Shown: one piece after another, positions 27,330 to 35,612 of the stretch | How the letters are laid out: each line of letters starts with the position of its first letter | Numbering within the stretch: position 1 is the first letter of the stretch | Assembly (NCBI RefSeq): GCF_013155375.1 | Contig: NZ_JABJQY010000005.1 | Location: 372,001-436,000 of the forward strand | Reading direction: 5' to 3' | DNA from: Nocardioides sp. zg-1308 | GTDB lineage: Bacteria > Actinomycetota > Actinomycetes > Propionibacteriales > Nocardioidaceae | DNA length: 64,000 nt | Notes under the pieces: model-generated | Database searches by the model: none | Seen by the model: only the letters and a program-made list of their open reading frames with translations | What the model was told of the DNA's origin: nothing | Made by a program: the position numbers and the translations under genes

Positions 27330-27791
27330 ATGGACTGGATCCGCGACCATCTCTGGGAGACCTGGCTGGCGCTGTCGATCGCGCTCGGCGTCGCCGAGAT
27401 GTTCAGCCTGGACCTGATCCTCGCGATGCTGGCTGCCGGTGCCGTCGTCGGCATGGTCGCCGCCCTCATCGGGCTGCCCGTCGTCGTGCAGGTCCTCGTC
27501 GCCCTCGGTGCGTCCGTCGCGATGGTGGCGTTCGTCCGCCCGGCGTTCGTCAAGCGCCTGCACAGCGGACCCGAGCTCTCCCTGGGCCACGGCAAGCTCG
27601 TCGGCACCCGCGGCATGGTGACCGCCGAGATCACCGGCCTGACGCCGGGCCGGATCAAGATCGGCGGCGAGATCTGGAGCGCGCTGCCCTACGACGAGCA
27701 CCTGCGGATCGCCCCGGGGGAGACCGTCGAGGTCTTCGAGATCAAGGGTGCGACGGCCTACGTCCACCCGGTGGGCACGCTCGAGCCCTGA
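27330..27791 (+). CDS. NfeD family membrane protein
   Basis: A 153-residue protein with two to three membrane helices over residues about 12-70 and a C-terminal OB-fold domain (GKLVGTRGMVTAEI... GEIWSAL... GETVEVFEIKGATAYVHPV). NfeD proteins partner with SPFH/stomatin-type proteins in membrane microdomains. The next gene is exactly such a protein, 62 bases on, so the pair probably forms one membrane complex. Confidence 0.92.
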   Translation: MDWIRDHLWETWLALSIALGVAEMFSLDLILAMLAAGAVVGMVAALIGLPVVVQVLVALGASVAMVAFVRPAFVKRLHSGPELSLGHGKLVGTRGMVTAEITGLTPGRIKIGGEIWSALPYDEHLRIAPGETVEVFEIKGATAYVHPVGTLEP

Positions 27792-27853
27792 GCGAGCACA
27801 CCACCACGCCGCACCACACCACCACCACGCCACAACAAGATCGGGGGAGACCA

Positions 27854-29035
27854 GTGACGACAGCCTTGCTCGTCCTGTTCCTGCTCGTCGTCCTGTTCGT
27901 CGTCGTCATGCTCGCCAAGACGGTCCGCATCGTGCCCCAGGCGCGTGCCGGCATCGTCGAGCGCTTCGGCAAGTACAAGGGGACGCTGCCGGCCGGGCTC
28001 AACATCGTCGTGCCGTTCATCGACAAGGTGCGCTACCTCATCGACCTGCGTGAGCAGGTCGTGAGCTTCCCACCGCAGCCGGTGATCACCGAGGACAACC
28101 TGGTGGTGTCCATCGACACCGTCATCTACTTCCAGGTGACCGATCCGGTGACCGCGACCTACGAGATCGCCAACTACATCCAGGCGGTCGAGCAGCTCAC
28201 CATGACGACCCTGCGCAACATCGTGGGCGGCATGGACCTGGAGCAGACGCTCACCAGCCGCGACGAGATCAACACCGGCCTGCGGGGCGTGCTCGACGAG
28301 GCCACCGGCAAGTGGGGCATCCGCGTCAACCGTGTCGAGATCAAGGGGATCGACCCGCCGCCGTCGATCAAGGACGCGATGGAGAAGCAGATGCGCGCCG
28401 ACCGCGACAAGCGCGCGCTCATCCTCACCGCCGAGGGTCAGCGCCAGTCGGCGATCCTGACCGCAGAGGGCAACAAGCAGTCCGCCATCCTCAACGCCGA
28501 GGGTGACCGGGAGTCGCTGATCCTGCGCGCCCAGGCGGACCGCGAGGCCGCCATCCTCCGCGCCCAGGGTGAGGGACAGGCCATCCAGACGGTCTTCCAG
28601 GCCATTCACGACGGCCAGCCCGACCAGTCGCTGCTCGCCTACCAGTACCTCCAGATGATGCCGAAGATCGCCGAGGGCAGCGCCAACAAGGTGTGGGTCA
28701 TCCCCTCCGAGATCACCAAGGCGATGGAGGGCCTCGGCTCGTCCATCCACGAGATCGCCGGCATCCCGCGGGACGCGACCCCGCGCACCCGCGTGGACAT
28801 GGGCGCGTCCGAGCCCCAGCTGCCCCGCGGGTCGGACGACGCCGAGACCCGGGCGACCAACGAGGCGGTGCAGGAGGCGATCGCCGCAGCGGAGAGGGCA
28901 GCCCGCCCCGGCCGGACGGCGCGCTCGATCGACCCGGCGGCGACGGCCACCGAGCCGGACCCGCTGTCGGGCCCGGCCGACCCGCCGGCCGGCAGCACCG
29001 ACGTGACCGGTCCGGGGGCACCCGCCGGCCAGTGA
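27854..29035 (+). CDS. SPFH/band 7 (stomatin/QmcA-like) protein
   Basis: A 393-residue membrane-anchored scaffold. It has an N-terminal helix at about 4-22, then the band 7 domain (RIVPQARAGIVERFGKYKGTL, TVIYFQVTDPVTATYEI). A long coiled-coil follows with repeated ILTAEG, ILNAEG and ILRAQ steps (residues about 190-250), and the C-terminus is low-complexity and Pro/Thr-rich. It organises membrane domains and protease access in relatives. GGGGGAGA precedes GTG 27854. The stop overlaps the TSUP gene start in GTGA. Confidence 0.92.
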   Translation: MTTALLVLFLLVVLFVVVMLAKTVRIVPQARAGIVERFGKYKGTLPAGLNIVVPFIDKVRYLIDLREQVVSFPPQPVITEDNLVVSIDTVIYFQVTDPVTATYEIANYIQAVEQLTMTTLRNIVGGMDLEQTLTSRDEINTGLRGVLDEATGKWGIRVNRVEIKGIDPPPSIKDAMEKQMRADRDKRALILTAEGQRQSAILTAEGNKQSAILNAEGDRESLILRAQADREAAILRAQGEGQAIQTVFQAIHDGQPDQSLLAYQYLQMMPKIAEGSANKVWVIPSEITKAMEGLGSSIHEIAGIPRDATPRTRVDMGASEPQLPRGSDDAETRATNEAVQEAIAAAERAARPGRTARSIDPAATATEPDPLSGPADPPAGSTDVTGPGAPAGQ

Positions 29036-29793
29036 GTCCGATCGAAGCCGTGCTGGTCGCCCTCGCGGGAGTGGCGGCCGGCACCATCAACACGGTGGTG
29101 GGGTCGGGGACGTTGATCACGTTCCCGACCCTGCTGGCGTTCGGCGTGCCCCCGGTCACGGCCAACGTGAGCAACACGGTCGGCCTGGTGCCGGGCAGCC
29201 TGTCGGGGGTCGTCGGCTACCGGCGCGAGCTCGCCGGCCAGCGCTCGCGCGTCGTCCGGCTGGGCTCGGCGTCGCTGCTCGGCGGCATCGTCGGCGCCCT
29301 GCTCCTGCTGTGGCTGCCGTCGGCGGCGTTCGACACCATCGTGCCGGCGCTCATCTCGCTCGGCGTCCTGCTGGTGGTCCTCGGACCGTGGATCCAGCGC
29401 AGCGTCGCCGCCCGGGCGGCGACGCGCGGCGGCATCCCGGACCACGGCGTGTGGTGGGTGTGGCCCGCCGTCGCGGTCACCGGTGTCTACGGCGGCTACT
29501 TCGGCGCCGCCCAGGGCGTCCTGCTCATGGCGGTGCTCGGCATCGGCGTGGCCGACTCGATCCAGCGCCACACCGCGACCAAGAACGTCCTCGCCTTGGT
29601 CGTCAACGCCGTGGCCGCGCTGGTGTTCATCGCCGTCGCGGACGTCGACTGGGTCGTCGCCGGGCTGATCGCCCTCGGCTCGGTCGTCGGCGGCCAGATC
29701 GGCGCGACGGTCGGCCGACGCCTCCCGCCGGCCCTGCTACGCGCCGTGATCGCCGTCGTGGGCCTCGCCGCGCTGCTCGTCCTGCTCGTCTGA
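29032..29793 (+). CDS. Sulfite exporter TauE/SafE (TSUP) family permease
   Basis: A 253-residue membrane protein with about eight helices in two homologous halves, each opening with the family pattern (AAGTINTVVGSGTLITFPTLL; GVYGGYFGAAQGVLLMAVL). The family carries sulfite, sulfonates or other organic anions. The GTG start overlaps the SPFH stop, so it is translated with the NfeD/SPFH pair. The substrate is not predictable. The last 57 bases overlap the convergent hydrolase gene. Confidence 0.9.
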   Translation: MSPIEAVLVALAGVAAGTINTVVGSGTLITFPTLLAFGVPPVTANVSNTVGLVPGSLSGVVGYRRELAGQRSRVVRLGSASLLGGIVGALLLLWLPSAAFDTIVPALISLGVLLVVLGPWIQRSVAARAATRGGIPDHGVWWVWPAVAVTGVYGGYFGAAQGVLLMAVLGIGVADSIQRHTATKNVLALVVNAVAALVFIAVADVDWVVAGLIALGSVVGGQIGATVGRRLPPALLRAVIAVVGLAALLVLLV

Positions 29794-30768
29794 GGCGAGG
29801 CTCGTCGAGCCCGTCCCGACCCACGCGGCCAGCCACCGGTCGATGACGTCGTACGCCGTCGCGCGCACCTCCGGACGCGACAGGACGATGTCGTGCATGG
29901 CGCCCTCGAGCGCGACCGAGGTGACGTGCCGGCCCACCGACGACGCCCATCGCCTGATCTGCTCGACGTCGAGGACGATGTCGTGGGTCGTCGCGGTCTC
30001 CAGCGTCTGCTCGCCGAAGAACGACCGGGCCGAGGACAGCACCAGGGTGGGGCAGTCCAGGTCCAGCCCCGCATGCAGCCGGGCGTGGCCGCGGCGCACG
30101 GCCCGGAGCCACCCGACGTGGACCGGGCGCGACTCCAGCGGCTTCCACCCGAGGTCGTAGTCCCACTCGCCGCCGTGCTCGCGGTGCAGCGACCGGCCGT
30201 AGACGTCGCTGGTGCGGCGCGGGATCTCCTGCAGCGGACGGCGGCTGCCCACGCGCTCGAGCGCGACCCGCGCGGCGCGGCCGCGCAGCCACTTCGGGCC
30301 CTGCATGTCGAACCACGGGGAGTTGAGCACCATCGCCACCAGCTCAGCCGGGCGACGCTCCTGGGCCCACAGCGACATGGTGAGGCCACCGGTGGAGTGC
30401 GCCGACGCGACGACCTCGCGGTGGCCGTCGCGCTGGGTGATGCGCCACCAGGCCAGGTCGATCTCGCCGAAGTACTCGCCGAGGTCGGTGATGAAGTGCG
30501 GCGTCTGGTGGTCGCGCAGGGACCGGCCGTACTTGCGGAGGTCGAGGGCGTAGAAGGTGTAGCCGCGGTCGGCCCACCACCGGGCGTACTCGGCGTGGAA
30601 GAAGTAGTCCGCGAACCCGTGGACGTGGAGGACGGCGCGCCCGTGGGGACGCGCGGGCTCGAGCGTCACGAGGGTGGCGACGACCGGGCCCTCGTCGTCC
30701 GGTGGGAGGGAGAAGGTCTCCACCCGGAAGTCAGGCCCGAGGACGTCGGCCTGCTGCGGCAGGGGCAT
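29737..30768 (-). CDS. Alpha/beta hydrolase (serine aminopeptidase S33-like)
   Basis: A 343-residue hydrolase. HVHGFADYFFH is the oxyanion-hole region, ALDLRKYGRS follows, and the nucleophile serine is in AHSTGG. A late Asp in DCPTLVLSS and the histidine in EGAMHDIVLS complete the triad. The layout is that of monoacylglycerol lipase-like enzymes. Substrate unknown. Start is ATG 30768 with TAGGGT six bases upstream. Confidence 0.87.
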   Translation of the reverse strand: MPLPQQADVLGPDFRVETFSLPPDDEGPVVATLVTLEPARPHGRAVLHVHGFADYFFHAEYARWWADRGYTFYALDLRKYGRSLRDHQTPHFITDLGEYFGEIDLAWWRITQRDGHREVVASAHSTGGLTMSLWAQERRPAELVAMVLNSPWFDMQGPKWLRGRAARVALERVGSRRPLQEIPRRTSDVYGRSLHREHGGEWDYDLGWKPLESRPVHVGWLRAVRRGHARLHAGLDLDCPTLVLSSARSFFGEQTLETATTHDIVLDVEQIRRWASSVGRHVTSVALEGAMHDIVLSRPEVRATAYDVIDRWLAAWVGTGSTSLASDEQDEQRGEAHDGDHGA

Positions 30769-30774
30769 GGCCGC

Positions 30775-30780
30775 ACCCTA
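30775..30780 (-). promoter_or_regulatory. -10 hexamer TAGGGT, leaderless hydrolase mRNA
   Basis: Minus-strand TAGGGT, 6 bases from ATG 30768. Confidence 0.5.
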
Positions 30781-30860
30781 CCGATCCGCCCCGACACGCT
30801 GCTCGAGCACCAGCAGGTAACAGTTCTCCCATTAGTCCCCGCCGTCCGAGGGGGTCGACC

Positions 30861-30866
30861 TACCCT
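30861..30866 (+). promoter_or_regulatory. -10 hexamer TACCCT, leaderless phosphatase mRNA
   Basis: TACCCT ends 6 bases before GTG 30873 and decides this start among several upstream in-frame codons. Confidence 0.5.
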
Positions 30867-30872
30867 TCGCTG

Positions 30873-32024
30873 GTGTCGAACGCCTGGGGAACCGTGGTCC
30901 GTGGTACCTCGACGTACGTCCGGCAGCGCGTCGAGGGCTGGCGCACCGGCTCACGGGGGAGCCAGGCGTTCCTGCTGACGCTCCTCGTGGCGCTCGTCGT
31001 GGCGTCCGTGGGCGTCGGAGCGGTGGCCGAGGTCGTCGTGCCCGTGTCGCTGTGGTTCCTCTTCCTCATGGTCGGCACCATGCTGCTGCGGTTCGTGCCG
31101 CTGCTGCTGCTGGTGGCGGTGCTGAGCGCCGCCGCGGGCTACACCTCGGTGGAGAGCGACTTCGCGACCGCGAGCCGGACGTCGGCGCTGCTGATCTTCG
31201 CGCTGGCCGTCATCGTGGCGATCCACCAGTCGAGCCGGCAGCGCTCCGGGTTGCCGATGGCCCTCAGCGAGGCCGTCCTCACCCAGCTGCGCGACCGGCT
31301 GCAGCGCCAGGGCGTCGTGCCCTCGTTGCCCAACGGGTGGCGCTCGGAGTCGGCGACGATCACCGCCAACGGCCCCAGCTATGCCGGCGACTTCCTCGTG
31401 GCCGACCTCCGGGAGGGCCGCTGGCTGGAGATGGCGCTGGTCGACGTGTGCGGGAAGGGCACGTCGGTGGGTCCCCAGGCGCTGCAGTTCGCCGGGGCCC
31501 TCGGCGGCCTCATCGGTGCCCTGCCGCCGGCCGAGCTCATGGCGGCGGCCAACCACTTCCTCCTCCGCCAGGAGTCGGACGAGTCGCTGGCCACGGCGGT
31601 GCACATCAAGATCGACCTGGTGACCGGTGACTACACCATCACCAGCGCGGGCCACCCGCCCGCGCTGCACTGGCACCTGGGCCAGCGCGGCTGGGCGGTC
31701 GACAACGCGCGCGGGATGGCGCTGGGCGTCATCGACGAGGCCGAGTTCACCCCGAGCAGGGGGCGGCTGCGTCCCGGGGAGGCGCTGATGTTCTACACCG
31801 ACGGGGTCATCGAGAGGACCGACCGCGACCTCGACGACGGGATCGACTGGCTGCGCCAGGTGGCCCTGCAGGCGGTGGACGCCCGCGGCTTCACCGGCAT
31901 GCCGCAGCGCGTCCTCAAGCAGGTGCCCCGCGGCGACGACGACCGGGCCATGCTCGTCCTCGAGCGGCAGCCGCTCACGTCGCCCGAGCGTGACTCCGAG
32001 CGGCTGCGCAGCCTCGGCGGCTGA
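30873..32024 (+). CDS. SpoIIE-type PP2C Ser/Thr phosphatase, membrane-bound
   Basis: A 383-residue protein with four membrane helices in residues about 30-110 and a C-terminal SpoIIE/RsbU phosphatase domain. Metal-binding aspartates lie in YAGDFLVADL, ALVDVCGKG and MFYTDGVIE, and SAGHPPALHW is conserved. Such phosphatases usually reset anti-sigma-factor antagonists in partner-switching pathways; the input here would be sensed through the membrane part. No anti-sigma or STAS gene is adjacent. Confidence 0.9.
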   Translation: MSNAWGTVVRGTSTYVRQRVEGWRTGSRGSQAFLLTLLVALVVASVGVGAVAEVVVPVSLWFLFLMVGTMLLRFVPLLLLVAVLSAAAGYTSVESDFATASRTSALLIFALAVIVAIHQSSRQRSGLPMALSEAVLTQLRDRLQRQGVVPSLPNGWRSESATITANGPSYAGDFLVADLREGRWLEMALVDVCGKGTSVGPQALQFAGALGGLIGALPPAELMAAANHFLLRQESDESLATAVHIKIDLVTGDYTITSAGHPPALHWHLGQRGWAVDNARGMALGVIDEAEFTPSRGRLRPGEALMFYTDGVIERTDRDLDDGIDWLRQVALQAVDARGFTGMPQRVLKQVPRGDDDRAMLVLERQPLTSPERDSERLRSLGG

Positions 32025-32128
32025 CCTCCGGGGCCCCATCCACCCGGGCGCAGCTGCGGCACAGGTCGCGTTCGCGAGTGGTACGTCGTGCGCGGTGCGC
32101 GGCAGCGTGGTGCCGCGTCACGGGTGGG

Positions 32129-32650
32129 TCAGTTGTGACGGACCAGGTTGACGACGCCGATCATCCGGCCCTGGGCGTCCTCGGTGATGGCGACGCCGGC
32201 ACGCCGGGCGCGCGGGCTCAGGAGGATCTCGCGGTGACCGGGGGAGTCGAGCCAGAGCTCGACCATCACGTCGGGGGTCAGGCTGGCGCCGCGGACGAGC
32301 GTCTCGCCGGCCCAGGAGTTGTCGCAACGACGGATGACGTCGCTCTGGTCCCGGTGCTCGAGCAGACCGGTCCGGGCGATGCGGGCGCCCCACCGCTCGG
32401 CGAGCTGGTCGGTGCAGACGTCGAAGTTCCAGATCTTGCGCAGGCCGTGCTGGGCGCGAGCCTCGTTGATCCGCACCATGAGCGCGTCCTCGAGGCCCTC
32501 GTTGGACCGGGCGGAGGCGTCGCCGGCGGAGGCCGGCACGCTCGTCGGCACGGACCACGTCCTGGCCTGCGCCGTGGCGGGGAGGCCGCACAGGACGGCG
32601 GCCGCGAGCGCGAGGCTCGTCATCAGCGATCGGGGGCGGGGGTGTCGCAC
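32129..32650 (-). CDS. Secreted CAP-domain protein
   Basis: A 173-residue protein with a Sec signal peptide (MTSLALAAAVLCGLPATAQA, cleavage after ARA/AQA) and a CAP/SCP domain: VRINEARAQHGL, AERWGARIARTGLLEHRD, AGETL and WLDSPGHREILLSP carry the usual His/Glu pocket. Two cysteines (VCTDQ, RRCDN) probably form a disulfide. GTG 32650 is chosen because GGAGG stands 8 bases upstream and the signal peptide then has normal length; ATG 32719 is the alternative. Function in cell envelope unknown. Confidence 0.85.
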   Translation of the reverse strand: MRHPRPRSLMTSLALAAAVLCGLPATAQARTWSVPTSVPASAGDASARSNEGLEDALMVRINEARAQHGLRKIWNFDVCTDQLAERWGARIARTGLLEHRDQSDVIRRCDNSWAGETLVRGASLTPDVMVELWLDSPGHREILLSPRARRAGVAITEDAQGRMIGVVNLVRHN

Positions 32651-32669
32651 GGTTCGGTCCTCCAGCAGC

Positions 32670-32700
32670 AGATCCACCTCCGGAGGAGTGCTGTGGATCT
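32670..32700 (-). promoter_or_regulatory. Leader hairpin of the CAP-domain gene
   Basis: AGATCCAC (32670-32677) pairs with GTGGATCT (32693-32700). The loop contains CCTCCGGAGG, which offers a second Shine-Dalgarno-like GGAGG. With TAGGGT at 32729-32734 the 5' leader is about 70 bases, unlike the leaderless neighbours, so post-transcriptional control is plausible. Confidence 0.4.
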
Positions 32701-32824
32701 TGAGAAAATCTTCGGACAATCGAGAGGGACCCTAGCCCTTTGGGGTGGGAAGAGTCGAGACGCCGCCGATGTATGCGCGGACACGCCGGTGAACTTCATC
32801 AAGATTCGGATATGACGACCGCAA

Positions 32825-32860
32825 GAACCGTCAGGACAGATCAAAACGGCTTGACGGTTC
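32825..32860. repeat. 9-bp inverted repeat GAACCGTCA/TGACGGTTC
   Basis: Perfect arms at 32825-32833 and 32852-32860 with an 18-base spacer, located between the PEBP terminator and the CAP promoter. It could be an operator; no regulator gene is adjacent. Confidence 0.5.
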
Positions 32861-32882
32861 GTGCATGGTCCGAACGCGCAAA

Positions 32883-32929
32883 AGAGGCCCGGTGGTCTGG
32901 ACCGCGACGGTCCGGGCCACCGGGCCTCT
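32883..32929 (-). terminator. Intrinsic terminator of the PEBP gene
   Basis: A 13-bp perfect outer stem (32883-32895 with 32917-32929) and a 6-bp inner stem (GGACCG/CGGTCC). On the minus strand it is followed by a TTTT tract at 32883-32880. Confidence 0.75.
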
Positions 32930-32942
32930 CGGCTCGGTCAGC

Positions 32943-32991
32943 GGTGGTTCAGGGGTGGTTCAGGGGTGGCTCAGTGCTGGCTCAGTGCTGG
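32943..32991. repeat. 11-bp tandem repeat spanning the PEBP stop codon
   Basis: Four near-identical 11-bp units (ggtggttcagg, twice; then ggtggctcagt and gctggctcagt) plus a partial fifth. The last units contain the TGA of the PEBP gene and an out-of-frame copy of it. Confidence 0.8.
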
Positions 32992-33503
32992 TAGGTCCCG
33001 TGCAGGACGGCGCGCCCGAGCGTCTTGAACGCGAGGTTGAAGGAGACGACGGCGGGCGTCACGTCGGCGTCGACGCCGAGCGAGTCGTCCCCGACGGCGT
33101 GGACCACGAAGAAGTAGCGGTGGGGCTGGTCGCCCTCGGGTGGGGCGGCTCCCATGAAGCCCGCCTCGCCACCGTCGTTGCGGACGTGGAAGGCGTCGCC
33201 CGGCAGGTGGCCCGCGGCGGCGCCGGCGTCGAGGGAGGTGACGTCGGCCGGGACGTCGACCAGGCACCAGTGCCAGTAGCCGCTCGGCGTGGGGGCGTCC
33301 GGGTCGAAGCAGGTGATGACGTAGGACCGGGTGCCCTCGGGGGCGCCCGACCAGCTCAGCTGGGGTGAGGTGTTGCCCAGGTGCGCCACCTGGTCGTCCT
33401 TGAGCGGCGCACCGTCGGTGACGTCGTCGCTGGTGACGGTGAAGGACGCGGTCGGCGGCAGGTAGTCGTACGGATCAGGGCTGACAGGTCGCTCGATGCT
33501 CAT
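32982..33503 (-). CDS. PEBP family protein (YbhB/YbcL, Raf kinase inhibitor-like)
   Basis: A 173-residue cytosolic protein with LSWSGAPEGTRSYVITCFDPDAP (ligand-pocket strand, broken here by the CF change), YWHWCLVDVPADV and HRYFFVVHAV, the PEBP hallmarks. It binds anionic phospholipid-like ligands in relatives; the cellular role in bacteria is unclear. Start ATG 33503 has TAGGTT six bases upstream. Confidence 0.92.
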   Translation of the reverse strand: MSIERPVSPDPYDYLPPTASFTVTSDDVTDGAPLKDDQVAHLGNTSPQLSWSGAPEGTRSYVITCFDPDAPTPSGYWHWCLVDVPADVTSLDAGAAAGHLPGDAFHVRNDGGEAGFMGAAPPEGDQPHRYFFVVHAVGDDSLGVDADVTPAVVSFNLAFKTLGRAVLHGTYQH

Positions 33504-33509
33504 CTGGCG

Positions 33510-33515
33510 AACCTA
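33510..33515 (-). promoter_or_regulatory. -10 hexamer TAGGTT, leaderless PEBP mRNA
   Basis: Minus-strand TAGGTT, 6 bases from ATG 33503. Confidence 0.5.
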
Positions 33516-33553
33516 GCCACCGCCCCCGCATCCCGGCCAGAGACAATGCACCC

Positions 33554-34816
33554 ATGAGTCGCACCCGGACCGACGAGGCCTCTGGCGAGGCTCATGCCGA
33601 GCCCCTTCCCTACCTCGCCGGGCTGGTGCTCGAGGCCCGCAAGGTCGTCGTCGTCGGGGGCGGCCACGTCGCCCAGCGGCGCGTCCCGGCCCTCCTCGCG
33701 ACCGGCGCCGACGTCACCGTGGTGAGCCCGGAGGTGACCCCGGCGATCGAGGGCCTGGGCGGCGAGCTGACGCTCGTGCTGCGCGAGTTCACCGAGACCG
33801 ACCTCGACGGCGCCTGGTACGTCGTCGCCGCGACGGACGACGCGGCCGTCAACGCCCGCGTGGCGGCGGCCGCCGAGAGCCGCCACACCTTCTGCGTGCG
33901 CAGCGACGACGCCCTCGGCGGCACCGCGTGGACCCCCGCCGTCGGTCACCACGGCTCCGTCACCATCGGCGTGCTGGGCAACCGCGAGCCGCGCAGGTCG
34001 GCGTCGCTGCGCGACGACATCGTCACCGCGCTGCGGGACGGTCAGCTCACCGCCTCGGAGGCGCTGGACCGCAGCCCGGGCGTCGTGCTGGTCGGCGGCG
34101 GACCGGGCGAGCCCGAGCTGGCCACGGTCGCCGCCCGCCACGCGCTGGCCTCCGCCGACGTGGTCGTTGCCGACCGGCTCGCTCCGCGCGAGCTGCTCGA
34201 CGAGCTCGGCCCCGACGTGGAGCTCATCGACGTCGCCAAGCTCCCCCGGGGACGGTCCGCGTCGCAGGACCACATCAATGCGGTGATCGTCGACCGGGCC
34301 CGCGCGGGCAAGCGCGTGGTGCGGTTCAAGGGGGGCGACAACTTCGTCTTCGGCCGTGGCTACGAGGAGCTGCTGGCCTGCGCCGCGGCGGACGTGCCGG
34401 TCACCGTGGTGCCAGGTCTCACGTCGGCCATCGCCGTCCCGGCCCGGGTCGGCATCCCCGTCACGCACCGTGGCGTGGCCCACGAGTTCACCGTCATCTC
34501 CGGCCACATCCCGCCGGGGCACCCCGACTCGCTGGTCGCCTGGGAGTCCGTGGCGGGGCTGCGGGGCACCCTCGTGCTGCTGATGGCGGTCGACAACGCG
34601 CCGGCCATCGCGACGGCGCTGCTGGAGGGCGGCCGGTCCGCGGCGACACCGGTGGCCGTGATCGTCGACGGGACCATGCCGACCGAGCGGACCGTGCTCA
34701 GCACCCTCGGCGCCCTGGCCGAGGACCTGGTGGCGCACCGGGTCGTCCCGCCCGCCATCATCGTGATCGGCGAGGTGGTCGCGGTGGCGCGTCCGGCACA
34801 CTACGGCCGTGGCTGA
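33554..34816 (+). CDS. cobA: Uroporphyrinogen-III C-methyltransferase with precorrin-2 dehydrogenase domain (CysG-like)
   Basis: A 420-residue siroheme synthesis enzyme. The N-terminal domain has a Rossmann motif VVVVGGGHVAQRRVPALLATGA and the DDAAVNARV element of precorrin-2 dehydrogenase/ferrochelatase. The C-terminal SUMT domain begins near residue 178 with LVGGGPGEPELATVAA and carries RFKGGDNFVFGRG and PGLTSA. It converts uroporphyrinogen III toward siroheme for sulfite or nitrite reductase. Its end overlaps the TrmH gene by 8 bases. Confidence 0.92.
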   Translation: MSRTRTDEASGEAHAEPLPYLAGLVLEARKVVVVGGGHVAQRRVPALLATGADVTVVSPEVTPAIEGLGGELTLVLREFTETDLDGAWYVVAATDDAAVNARVAAAAESRHTFCVRSDDALGGTAWTPAVGHHGSVTIGVLGNREPRRSASLRDDIVTALRDGQLTASEALDRSPGVVLVGGGPGEPELATVAARHALASADVVVADRLAPRELLDELGPDVELIDVAKLPRGRSASQDHINAVIVDRARAGKRVVRFKGGDNFVFGRGYEELLACAAADVPVTVVPGLTSAIAVPARVGIPVTHRGVAHEFTVISGHIPPGHPDSLVAWESVAGLRGTLVLLMAVDNAPAIATALLEGGRSAATPVAVIVDGTMPTERTVLSTLGALAEDLVAHRVVPPAIIVIGEVVAVARPAHYGRG

Positions 34817-35612
34817 CCTCGTCGACATCACCGACCCCGACGACCCTCGCCTGGCTGACTACCGCGACCTGCGCGACGTCGAGCTCCGCAAGAGCCTCGA
34901 GGCCGAGCACGGCCTCTTCCTGGCGGAGGGCGAGAAGGTGGTGCGTCGCGCCCTCGAGGCGGGGCACGAGGCGCGGTCGTTCCTGATGGCCCCGCGCTGG
35001 CTGGACGGGCTGGTCGACGTCCTCGCCGGGAGCGAGGGCACCTGCTTCGTGATGCCCGAGCCCCTCATCGAGCAGGTGACCGGCTTCCACGTGCACCGCG
35101 GCGCGCTCGCCTCGCTGCACCGCCGTCCGCTGCCGACGGTCGAGGAGGTGCTCGCCGGCGCGCGGTCGGTGCTGGTGCTCGAGGACCTGGTCGACCACAC
35201 CAACGTGGGTGCGGCGTTCCGCTCCGGGGCGGCCCTCGGCTTCGACGCCGTGCTGCTGGCCCCGCGGTGCGCGGACCCGCTCTACCGCCGGGCCGTCAAG
35301 GTGGGGATGGGTGCGGTGTTCGCCACGCCATGGACCCGGCTGCCCGACTGGTACGACGCCCTGCCGGACCTGTCGGGTCGCGGCTTCACGACCGTCGCCC
35401 TGACGCTGTCGGCCGACTCGGTGCCCATCGAGGACGCCGTGGCGGGCGTCGACCGGCTCGCGCTCGTGCTGGGCTCGGAGGGCCACGGGCTCTCCACGCG
35501 GTGGGAGACCTCGGCCGACCGCCGCGCGATCATCCCGATGCGCGCCGGCATCGACTCGCTCAACGTCGCGGCTGCTGCTGCGGTGGCGTGCTACGCCGCG
35601 GCTCGCCGCTGA
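34809..35612 (+). CDS. TrmH/SpoU family RNA 2'-O-methyltransferase
   Basis: A 267-residue SPOUT methyltransferase. The N-terminal substrate-binding part carries HGLFLAEGEKVVRRALEAG. The knotted domain has motif 1 VLEDLVDHTNVGAAFRSGAALG, motif 2 LVLGSEGHGLS and motif 3 IPMRAGIDSLNVAAAAA. It modifies a ribose in tRNA or rRNA; the site is unknown. GTG 34809 lies inside the end of the siroheme gene. Its own end overlaps the DedA gene by 53 bases. Confidence 0.92.
   Translation: MADLVDITDPDDPRLADYRDLRDVELRKSLEAEHGLFLAEGEKVVRRALEAGHEARSFLMAPRWLDGLVDVLAGSEGTCFVMPEPLIEQVTGFHVHRGALASLHRRPLPTVEEVLAGARSVLVLEDLVDHTNVGAAFRSGAALGFDAVLLAPRCADPLYRRAVKVGMGAVFATPWTRLPDWYDALPDLSGRGFTTVALTLSADSVPIEDAVAGVDRLALVLGSEGHGLSTRWETSADRRAIIPMRAGIDSLNVAAAAAVACYAAARR

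Larger units (their letters stand above)
32651..32981. other. Intergenic region: CAP leader, inverted repeats, terminator, tandem repeats
   Basis: A 331-base gap without a gene, AT-richer than its surroundings. From left to right it holds the CAP-gene leader with a hairpin (32670-32700), a minus-strand -10 TAGGGT (32729-32734), a 9-bp inverted repeat (32825-32833 with 32852-32860), the PEBP terminator (32883-32929) and 11-bp tandem repeats (32943-32991). Confidence 0.8.

Noticed and set aside
34216..34260. Possible tRNA or other RNA gene in GC-rich hairpins
   Set aside because: No cloverleaf with T-loop GTTC and anticodon arm could be built; the stretch is coding for the siroheme enzyme.
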